Assembly (NCBI RefSeq): GCF_000002235.5 | Contig: NW_022145606.1 | Coordinates: forward strand, 50,129,333 to 50,193,332 | Length of the DNA: 64,000 nt | Source of the DNA: Strongylocentrotus purpuratus | Taxonomy: Eukaryota > Echinodermata > Echinoidea > Camarodonta > Strongylocentrotidae | Reading direction: 5' to 3' | Shown: positions 45,606-56,561 of the stretch, piece by piece | Position numbering within the stretch: position 1 is the first letter of the stretch | How the letters are laid out: every line of letters starts with the position of its first letter | Notes under the pieces: generated by a model | The model's input: only the letters and a program-made list of their open reading frames with translations | Database searches by the model: none | What the model was told of the DNA's origin: nothing | Made by a program: the position numbers and the translations under genes

Positions 45606-45996
45606 AACTCACTCTCAAACTCACTCTCAAACTCGTCCACAAGTCACCCACACCCTCAACAGCAATTCTATACCGTGTCAAGAAACCAAAGTCACTGGAA
45701 ATCTCGCTGAACGCTTCAAAGCCTTTTGTGCAGTTCTTACCGAATGCTTCGAAGTCCTTTGTGCAGTTCTTACTGCTTCTGCAACACTTATATCTGGACT
45801 CGCTTGCGCACTTTCAGTACTTCTGGAGATCTTGGTTGCGACGGCACAGTTCACCAGGACCATCTACACTCGTCTTGTTACACCTCTCAATACGCTCAGA
45901 ACCCATGGTACTGGAGTACTTACCAAAGCCGATTGTCGTCACAAAAAACATGAGGAACTCTTGGTTTTGATAAGTTTATTCTGAAATTAAAGCCTG

Positions 45997-46002
45997 AATA
46001 AA
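45997..46002 (+). terminator. Polyadenylation signal of RPL15
   Basis: AATAAA 392 nt after the RPL15 stop codon, preceded by a variant ATTAAAG at about 45987. Confidence 0.6.
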
Positions 46003-46972
46003 TACAGGAATCATCGTATATAGTACTTCATTGTCTGATTCGCCTTCTCATTGCTTTTTATTTTATTGTATTTAATTGAATTGAGTTGTGTTATATTGGT
46101 ATTTATTCAAAGAATTCCACATGGCAGCCCAAGGGCTGAATACGCAAGTTCGTAAATAGCTCTGGACCGCATCACCCCAAAATATATCTTAGACACGATG
46201 GATACTTCCCACGTGGTGCATAAATGAATACTGATTACATAACTGTCACGAGTATGATCCGAGTATTTGTCTCAATGGTTCTACAATTTGGGTACGAATG
46301 ACCTTTATCTGCCCATGCGCAAATCCTAATTACGAACTCGCTTATTACATTGATTTTACAAGGTAAAATGACAAAAGACAAAATGTTTTACAAATGTATA
46401 CATAATTTACATATACCATAGTAATACAATAATATAATGATATGAACTTAAGAAGGAGAGGAACAGAGTGGGAAAGAGAGAAAAATAGAGACGAGACTGA
46501 AAGGAGAGAACGAGAAACAATGATATTGAGACGGAAGTGGGCATTCTTGAGGAAGAGATTATAAATTTCATACTAAATGAGAACATTGATCAACTAAATA
46601 ATCATCTATTGTGATCTGGTTCGACTTAACTTTTTAAAATTATGAGTGCTATGGGTTAATCCCTCGGCTTTGTAATGAACAGTGAAATTGAATAAAAACT
46701 AACACTACTTCTTACCAACAAAGTCTAGTGCAAAGGGAATATTATGGAAACTTAATCATGCAGCAAGTAGTAGGTGGCTTGGTGAATTAAAACAAGTCGC
46801 ATTCACATTTTTTTTTTAACACAACTTGACAATGATAGGTACTGTAAGATGTACTGTAAGATGTACATTGGGCTTTAATATTTCACATTCTCAAGAAACA
46901 TATATCGATACTTTAACAAAAAATTACAAACACTTGGTAAGGTTGGATCATCTAAATAATAACGAAAAAACT

Positions 46973-47278
46973 TTTAAAGGTAAAGACCAGTATTGGAAAC
47001 GCCCCAATTTCAAAAAATGAAATGGAAGCTGTCATTACCAATCATGTGGAAGAATATGTTTTGACTAATACATGATAAAAAATTTGCCGGGAAACCGCCT
47101 ACTAATTCATATATTTGGTAAATTTGTTTCTCTCATGGTCTGTGAGAGATATAGGGTAGTCCCATATACATCTTTCTGTGAATGGTGCTTGTAACTTTAC
47201 AAAGAATGGGCCAAATTTCTTATCATTTTGATTCCAGAACCTTGCAATCGCATGACCATAACTGGTCTTTACCTTTAA
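46973..47278. mobile_element. TTAA-ended miniature element (second copy)
   Basis: TTTAAAGGTAAAGACCAGT to ACTGGTCTTTACCTTTAA, sharing interior sequence with 19470-19867. Confidence 0.7.
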
Positions 47279-47929
47279 GGATTTCTTCTCGATCAAACCG
47301 GTGGAAACTAACGGAAATCATAATAAAGAGACAACAGAATTTTCTCATCATACTGCCATAGCTTATTTATTGACAATAACAATGAATCAAAATTGTTCTT
47401 TTTTGGCACTACATGTATAGGTTTTCATCTTGATGTAATAACCACACACAAATATATTTCAAGATACCAGTAATTACCTATCTTCGTAATTCAAACATTT
47501 AATGCTGGATTGAAGGAAAAAAACAAGCATTGGTTTGTCACAAAAACGTTCCATGCAGCTATTGCAACTGATTAAGATGGATATGGGTGCATTTTCAAGA
47601 TAATTATCTATCTTTGTGATTCATACATTTCATGTTGAATTTTAAAAAAAAGAGCATTCCTTTGTCAAATAAATGTGAAATGCAACCATTGCAACATAAT
47701 GTGGATTTGAGCGCATATGGCACTTAAAGAATCAATCAACTAATTTCAGCAAATTTCAGATAAATCACAAAATCTTATATGACCACACACTCGCGAATGC
47801 ACTCGAACATACCAAATTAATTATATGTACTGTACTAACAGCAAATTTCACATTGATTTCAAAATTAAATGAGGGAAGATAAAGCCTGTGCAGAGACTAC
47901 ATTTGTTCATAATAGTCAAGACCATGATA

Positions 47930-48089
47930 TACAGTCGAACCTGCTTCAGTGACCACCTGTCTACAAAGACCATGTTTTGTGTTTCCCTTGAAAATGGTTT
48001 CTCATATAAACATGTACTCAAGGAGCCTGTCTTCAAAGACCACGTTTTGTGTTTCCCTTGGGCTTTCGCTATAAACAGGTTTGACTGTA
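47930..48089. mobile_element. Tc1/mariner-type MITE
   Basis: TACAGTCGAACCTG to CAGGTTTGACTGTA with a TA flank on each side (TATACAGT, ACTGTATA). Confidence 0.75.
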
Positions 48090-49100
48090 TATCAATTCAC
48101 AGGTAACGTCCCTTGTTCAGATGAGTACCGGTAAAGTAAATAATGAACATAATCAAAAAATGTAAGTATTATTCTAATAGAAGATGTCTTGGACCCCAAA
48201 GTTGGTCTATTTTGTTAAGAGATTTCCACTGAGACTACGCCTGGCTATGTGAAATCCTGGAGGAGAGCCTCAAACGTCAAAATATGTTATAAAATCCTCC
48301 AGCCATACAGATTTTCTGTCTAGGTATGCCCATGTTCTTGTGTGACTATAAACCTACCAAAGGATGAGAAAAGTAGTAATGTTTCACATGATTGTTATTC
48401 AAATCTTGTTTTTACAAAATTCATTCATAATGAGTTGTCTTATTTCAGTGTTCTAACATTTCATGACTAAAAAAAAAAAAAAAAATTGTCCAGGTTTGAC
48501 CTAATTTCATGGAAAGATGGAGAATTGATAATTGGCTATGCCAGAAATATATAAGGAAGACACCAAGCAAAGATATAGAGAACTATATATTTTTTTTAAT
48601 TAAAAAAATTGGCTTAGCCAGTACTATACTCAATAAAACAATTAGCAAAGGGCTTTACAAACCAACTACACAACTTAAGGACATTCCTCAGTAATGTGTG
48701 TGCGCACCTTAGCTGTTTTTACTATACCAGAAACACCAGGCATTGTGCCTGTTAAGGTACACACAAACATTAATGCGAAAAATCCTTAATATAAAACTAT
48801 CAATTACGCCTGTCAGCAAGTAGATATTTAACATAGTTGCTAAAGCCCTAAAGATAATCTGACACACATTGATTTCAGTAAGTAATTTTCAAAACACTCA
48901 TGATTTTTCGCTAAGGGTGCAGTTATAAGGAAACGGGAGTTAACATGTACTCAGGTCCAATGACTGTATCTACATGTATACATGTAGGAATTTTGTTTAA
49001 AGGAAGACAAAATCACAATCCAAAAATAATCAAATACATTTCATATATACTCTCTCTTCGCATATCTACAAAGTGCTCCACACAATGCTCTACATACATG

Positions 49101-49483
49101 TACAGTTGAACCTGTCTTAGTGACAACCTCTCTAGAAAAGCCACCTGTCTATAAAGGCCATGTGATTTGTCTCCCTCAAGAAAGAAATGTTTTGTAGAAC
49201 CTTTCTAGAAAGGCAACCTGTCTTTAGTGGCCATGTATTTTGTCTCCCTCAACAAAGAAATGTTTTAAAGAACCTTTCCACCTGTCTTTAGTGGCCATGT
49301 ATTTTGTCTCCTATAAGAAAGAAATGTTTCAAAGAACCTTTCCACCTGTCTTTAGTGACCATGTATTTTGTCTCCCTCAAAAAAAGAAATGTTTTGTAGA
49401 ACCTGTCTAGATAGGCCACCTGCCTACAATGGCCACATTATCCGTTTACTGTGAGTGGTCTTAATAGACAGGTTTGACTGTAC
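49101..49483. mobile_element. Tc1/mariner-type MITE with internally amplified units
   Basis: The ends TACAGTTGAACCTGTC and GACAGGTTTGACTGTA are those of the 25744 family. The interior contains about four tandem copies of a 65-80-bp unit carrying GGCCATGTATTTTGTCTCC and AAGAAATGTTT, so the element is more than twice the length of its relatives. Confidence 0.75.
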
Positions 49484-50524
49484 ATGTATTAGGGACACTT
49501 CAACATCTTCATGGTCAGCTGTCAAGTTTAAACACAATGAATTTAAAATGAACAGCAGACAGGCATCTGTCTTAAAAATAAACATGATCACTCTAAATTC
49601 CTTTACAATAGCAATTCTTGCCATTGCATGGGATACTGTTTGTTGCCAAATTTTATAGATCTTTTTTTTAATTTTGATAGTATTTTGAGTATTATGAGTT
49701 GTCATGGTTGTTCACCTTACAGACTTTTTTAGTCATTTGTCCACTTCTGTACCCTTATTTTTGTGGAAAAATAGATGAAAAGATGAATTTATGAAATAAT
49801 TTAGAGTTAACTTTAGGTAACATGTGAAAAAATTTAAAATTCTCACACTAAAAACAAAGAAAACTCACACTGCATGTTACAAATTCAATAAGTCCGCCAC
49901 AAATTCAATAAGTCCGCCACAAATTCAATAACTCTGCCACAAATTTATAGTACTTCAGAAATATGACAGAATATGACCTAAGAATACAGAGCAGAGAAGA
50001 CCTAAAGCCACATAGTATTTTCTATGATCATAAATAGCCGACATTAGATTTGGTTGAATTACCAATGAATGTGTATGTGTGTGCAAAGGTCTCTGAAGCA
50101 GCGAACCTGTTGTCCCAACAGAAAATACTCCAACCTGCCTGTTTCTCAAGTGTGAGGGAAATTTGATCTATTTGATGTCTATGATGGGAATCATATATGG
50201 TAGCAGGCTAGGGCACAATGCATTACACAAGACCTGTCTATCGTAAAAGTGAAGTCCACTCTTGGTGAATAATGACACCTATTATTTGGTAAAACACCAG
50301 AAAGGTGTCAAATTCCCCATTAAAACGCACTCCTATGCGTTAAAACAAAACAGTACGGGCTTGTGAATATTGGTCTTTTCTAGACTAGTTGGGGTTTTGC
50401 AGCAAATATCAAATTTTATCTACTCTATAATGGTCCCAATAATCTGATAATATAATACTTTTTTATATACAATATGCTTTCAGATATATCTTGGTATAAC
50501 AGGCAGATATTTTAATAATCAAGT

Positions 50525-50530
50525 TTTATT
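50525..50530 (-). terminator. Possible polyadenylation signal of GBE1
   Basis: AATAAA on the minus strand (TTTATT on +), 231 nt beyond the GBE1 stop. The position is plausible; no other support. Confidence 0.35.
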
Positions 50531-50544
50531 AACTACTTGACTAC

Positions 50545-50757
50545 AGAATTTCTGTTCCAATAGGCTTAATACTGGGATCACATGGTACCAGCAGGCAATG
50601 TGTTAACTCGGTGACTACTGAATTCTCTTAACCCCATAGGCTTAATACTGGGATCACCAGGATCATGTAGGCAATGTGTTCACACGTTGACCACTGAATT
50701 CTCTGATCCCCATAGGTTTAATACTGGGATCACCTGGTTCCTGTAGGCGATGGGTTA
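50545..50757. repeat. About 72-bp tandem repeat, three copies, in the GBE1 3' UTR
   Basis: Each unit contains TTAATACTGGGATCACC, TAGGCAATGTGTT and ACTGAATTCTC. The last unit ends a few bases before the GBE1 stop codon. Confidence 0.8.
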
Positions 50758-50760
50758 AGA

Positions 50761-53700
50761 TTACAATCCATGCTTCACGATGTCATCTTCCAGGGCGAGG
50801 ACTATACACACTCTGCTAGGGATGTACACCTAAGAATGATAAAGAAAGACAATCCATAATTAGTTTGATCAGAAAGGAATTCCAGTTCCTTTTCCTTATT
50901 TCTTGACCTCAATTGCATGAATGTTATATCGTTTACTCAACTTTCCAGATTTCTATTTTTTAATTTATTTACCAAAGTGGCATGCTCACCTAAAGATAAT
51001 ATCTTCTCCCAGGCTATCCATCGCTTGAGGTGAAGTTGACAGCTGAGGGGTCAAGTCTATTGTGACCTCTGACCTTTGACACAGGTCAGAATGCCTATTT
51101 ACTAATGTGTGATGCTTACCTGAAGAGAATTCATTCTCCCACCATATCCATCCTTAGAGGTGAAGTGGACAGCTGAGGGGTCAAGTCTATTGTGACCTCT
51201 GACCTTTGACACAGGTCAGAATGCCTATTTACTAATGTGTGATGCTTACCTGAAGAGAATTCATTCTCCCACCATATCCATCCTTAGAGGTGAAGTGGAC
51301 GGCTGAGGGGTCAAGTCTATTGTGACATTTGACCTCTGACACAGGTCATAATGCCTATTTGCTAATGTGTGACATGCTTACCTGAAGAGAATTCATTCTC
51401 CCACCATATCCATCCTTAGAGGTGAAGTGGATTGCTGAGGGGTCAAGTCTATTGTGACCTCCAAACTCTGAGCAGTCTGAGTTCAACACCATCTTGTATC
51501 TGGACACGACAAGTCAAGGTTAAAGGTCATGCAGAGAGGTTTAAAAGTCAGATGGATTAAGTCATTTTTAACACAATTTCTTTTAAATATTTCTGTAACT
51601 ATTTTGTTGTATTTTTTACTACTCCTTTTGGTCTTAACATCATTTCACATCAAAATAATCATACTCCATTACAATTTCATTTCAGTTGAAACATTATTAT
51701 ATCATGAGATAAATACGTTTCATGACAGATGCCATTTGTGTGAAATATAATTAGTATTGGTATGAAATATGAATTAATATGTATTCTTTTATTTGTGTCT
51801 TCATTGTGTGCATCACACCCGAAATGGAATTAATTAAAAATATAATGTAAAGATTGCTCTAGGGCCTAATCCAAATCCTAACCCAAACCAAACCCTAACC
51901 CCAACTGTAACCCTGACCTTAACCAATTCCCAATCTAACTCTGACCCTAAACTTAAAATTATACACACCCTAACCCTAAACAAAGCCTTTGCTCCAACCC
52001 AAATCCAAACCATAACCCCAACTAACCCTGAACATGACCCACACCCAAGCTCTAATAGCATTGCCCATCCGCAGTCAAGCCGAAGAAGCAAGGGATTACA
52101 AGTTTGTCAAGGATACTTTCCAGAAAGGTCTACACTGACCCTGTAGTCTGGGAAGCTAACCCTGATCTTAACCCTAATCCCAAATCTAACCCTGACCCTA
52201 AACCTAAAACTAACCCACACCCTAACTCTAATTATATTGCCCTGATGCATGCTTGGGTATTCCGAAGAAGCAGTTTGTCAAGGATACTTTCCGGGTAGGT
52301 CCACGCCGACCTTGTAGTCTGGGAAGCTCTTGGAGCAGTGGAAATTGAAGATGAAAAGCAGACGAGCTCGCTCAAAGGCAATCACCTTGTCTTCTTCATG
52401 TTTCCAGCTTATATAGGCCTGCATTGAAAAAAAATGTTATAATTCTTAGAATAATTTTGCTCCTCTCCCCCCCCCCCCCCCCCCCTCCCAGAAATAAGGA
52501 AAACAATGCTAATAGTATTAAATAATGACAAACCTGGGATTAGCTAACCAGTCAAATTCTCATCTAGGTGGTTCACGGCCCTGTCAAAGTGAACTACATT
52601 GAAACTGTAATCACTATCTGCTCTCTGAATAACTATCACAAGGACTTATTAACCATTCTGAGTTGAATATTTACTAACCGCTAACTTGCTAATCAATCAG
52701 AGTTACCAACCTGTGGACTAGCTATCCTATCAAACATCTCTTCTGGGTGGTTCATGGTTCTGTCAAAGACGTTTAGGAAAGCAACTATCCTGAGGATTTA
52801 CTAACCAATATTTGAATAATAACTAACCTAACTAAGAATAGTTACTAACCGGTTAACTTACTAATCAATCTGAGTTACTGACCTGTGGACTAGCTAACCA
52901 ATCAAACTTTTTGTCCAGGTGGTTCATTGCCCTGTCAAAGCTGTATAAGAAAGCAACTATCCTGAGGATTTACTAACAAATATTTGAATGATATCTAACC
53001 AGAGGACTTAATAACCAGTCAGAGCTGAATAGTAACTAACTGGTTAGCTTACTAACCACTCTGAGTTACCAACCTGTGGACTAGCTAACCAATCAAACTT
53101 CTCTTCCAGGTGGTTCATTGCCCTGTCAAAGCTGTATAAGAAAGCAACTATCCTGAGGATTTACTAACAAATATTTGAATGATTAGTAACCTCAAGACTT
53201 AATAACCGGTCAGAGCATCAGCTGAATACTAACTAGTTAACTTGCTAACCAATTTCATTTACTAACCTGAGGGCTAGCTAACCAATCAAACTTCTCATCC
53301 AGGTGGTTCATGGCCCTGTCGAAACTGTTGAGGAATCGGTACCTCAGCACATCATCATCTACGAGATTCCACTGCCTCCTAGCGTAATGGTAGCTATTGT
53401 TGTTCCCTGGTCTTGGAAAGTCAAGCCATTCAGGGTGTCCAAACTCATTCCCTAAAAGAAAGAAACAAGAATTACATCCAATAGGGGAGTAATTAATACT
53501 CCTACTAGATGAGGCAAGTAACACACAACCACAAAAACATGGGGAGTGATAGCTGCAGTCAAACCTGCTTTAGTGACCACCCGTCTACAAAGACAACATT
53601 TTTTGTTTCCCTTGAGAAATGGTTTGTCATTGAAACATGTACTAAAGGACCTGTACATAAAGACCCCCTGCCTATGAAGACTAATTTTCTTGTCTCCCTT

Positions 53701-56526
53701 GGGTGGTCTTTATATAGACAGGCTTCACTGTACTACTATTGCTTTGTCTCTGGAAATTAAGCCATTCAGGTTGATATAACTAATTCCATGAAAATTACAA
53801 TTGCCAACGTTCTAGAAAATCTGTAATTTAGAAATTTTTCAACAAGTTGCCAATTTTACATATTCTGATGTTTTTCTTTTCTAAAGATTGCGAGTGATGC
53901 ATTTTCAATTTTTTTTTTTTACTTTGTAAAAATTTTCACACTTCAAACATACATTACTGCATACAGAATATGAACAAAACCATTTAATTGAATTCAATTG
54001 AACGGAACTGCCTTGAAATGAATTGCACGGAACTGAATTGAACTGAAATGAAAAGAATTTTATTGAAATTACTTGAAATCCATTGAAATGAACAAAAATA
54101 AGAATAAATTGAACTGAACTGAATTGAATTGAGCTGGATTGAATTTATTTCAATTGCATTCATTTGAAACTGCACTGAAGTTATTTTGATTACATTCATT
54201 TGAACTGCATTGAAGTTTAATAATTTGATTGCATTCATTAGAACTGCAATGAAGTTATTTTGATTACATTCATTTGAACTGCATTGAAGTTTAATAATTT
54301 GATTGCATTCATTTGAACTGCATTAAATTGAAGTGAAATGAAATAAACTGAATTGAATTGCACTGAATGGTATTGAACGTACCTATGAAATTAAGCCACG
54401 CCTCCCCTCCTAGAGCATGCGTAATAAGCCGAATACATTTATGCAGCGCCATCCCGCGATCAATCACGTCCGTCTGAGGCGACAACACAGACATGTTTGT
54501 ATACATCTCCTTGTCCATGAGCCAGAATGCGATCGTCTTGTCGCCAACGAGGGCCTGGTCGTGACTCTCGGCGTAAGCTATCGTCCTCTCGCCATGGCGA
54601 CGGTTGATGAGGGTCCAAACGATGTCACCGATGTTCCAATCTTCGTCTTGGGTCTCCTTCAGAAGCTGGAAAAATGAGATGATGGAATGTAATCAGTGCT
54701 GAGAGTTTGATGTCAAAATGAGATGACGGAATGTAATCAGTGCTTAGAGTTTGATGTCAAAATGAGATGATGGAATGTAATCAGTGCTGAGAGTTTGATG
54801 TCAAAATGAGATGATGGAATGTAATCAGTGCTTAGAGTTTGATGTCAAAATGAGATGACGGAATGTAATCAGTGCTTAGAGTTTGATGTCAAAATGAGAT
54901 GATGGAATGTAATCAGTGCTGAGAGTTTGATGTCAAAATGAGATGATGGAATGTAATCAGTGCTTAGAGTTTGATGTCAAAATGAGATGACGGAATGTAA
55001 TCAGTGCTTAGAGTTTGATGTCAAAATGAGATGATGGAATGTAATCAGTGCTGAGAGTTTGATGTCAAAATGAGATGACGTAATGTAATCAGTGCTTAGA
55101 GTTTGATGTCAAAATGAGATGATGGAATGTAATCAGTGCTGAGAGTTTGATGTCAAAATGAGATGACGGAATGTAATCAGTGCTTAGAGTTTGATGTCAA
55201 AATGAGATGACGGAATAGTATCAGTACTGAGAGTTTGATGTTAAAATGAGATGACGGAATGTAATCAGTACTGAGAGTTTGATGTCAAAATGAAATGATG
55301 GAATGTAATCAGTGCTGAGAGTTTGATGTCAAAATGAGATGACGGAATGTAATCAGTGCTTAGAGTTTGATGTCAAAATGAGATGATGGAATGTAATCAG
55401 TGCTGAGAGTTTGATGTCAAAATGAGATGATGGAATGTAATCAGTGCTGAGAGTTTGATGTCAAAATGAGATGACGGAATGTAATCAGTGCTTAGAGTTT
55501 GATGTCAAAATGAGATGACGGAATAGTATCAGTACTCAGAGTTTGATGTCAAAATGAGATGACGGAATGTAATCAGTACTGAGAGTTTGATGTCAAAATG
55601 AAATGACGGAATGTAATTAGTACTGAGAGTTTGATGTAAAAATGAGATGACGGAATGTAATCAGTACTGAGAGTTTGATGTCAAAATGAAATGACGGAAT
55701 GTAATCAGTACTAAGAGTTTGATGTAAAAATGAGATATAGTATCAGAACTGAGAGTTATATCATTCAATTACCTTGATCCATTTATCTGGTATAGCCATT
55801 GCTAGTCTGAAATCAAAACCGTATCCTCCTTCTTCTATTGGACGACAAAGAGCTGGCATTCCGGATACTTCCTAGGAGATAGAAAAGTCATGAAATTCAA
55901 GCAAACACAAGTTCTGGTCATCACGTAAAGGTGCATGATAATTTTCATAGAATCAATCAAAACTGGCTGGAATGCTGCCCAGGGAGTGGAGAATGTGCAC
56001 TGTAATAGATGCAGAATCGTAAATGAATCCTAAGACCAGGGTAATAATACTGTAAGCAATTTGGACTGTTACAATGTAACCAGTAAGGCGCTATATATGT
56101 AACAGTAATTCTTATTATTTTAGCGAGTGTACATAAAAGTTGAAAGAAAATTATATTTGCTAACAGGATTTAGGGTAGTACTAACAAGACCTATGATTGG
56201 TTGGACATACATTATGCATAACGATTAAACCCTAGGGCAGCATCTAACATGAGCTCTTGTTGGCTAGATAGATTCCCAGGGTAGCATTTATAATTACCTC
56301 AGCTATTGTGACGATCCCCGGGAAGAGTTTGTGCAGCATGTGATTGGCTAGGGTTAGGTAGGTCAGAGCTTCAGTGTCAACTGCAAGCCCAAAGTAATCG
56401 CTGTAGTCACCACTAAAACCAGTACCTAGGGTTAGGAGAGAGAGAGGGAGGGAGTGAGGAGAGAGAGGGAGAGAGAGAGAGAGAGAGAGAGAGTGAGGAG
56501 AGAGAGAGAGAGGGGGAGGGAGTGAG

Positions 56527-56561
<35 letters not shown>

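Larger units (their letters stand above)
46010..50520. other. Convergent intergenic region between RPL15 and GBE1
   Basis: No gene seen. It holds a GA-rich patch (46450-46550), the miniature elements at 46973-47278, 47930-48089 and 49101-49483, and a 20-bp tandem repeat (CACAAATTCAATAAGTCCGC, about three copies, 49876-49940). The rest is AT-rich. Confidence 0.6.

Noticed and set aside
45409-45984. 191-codon + strand frame overlapping RPL15 exon 4
   Set aside because: It is in a different frame from the RPL15 exon, which matches the known C-terminus exactly; it is a shadow of that exon plus the 3' UTR.
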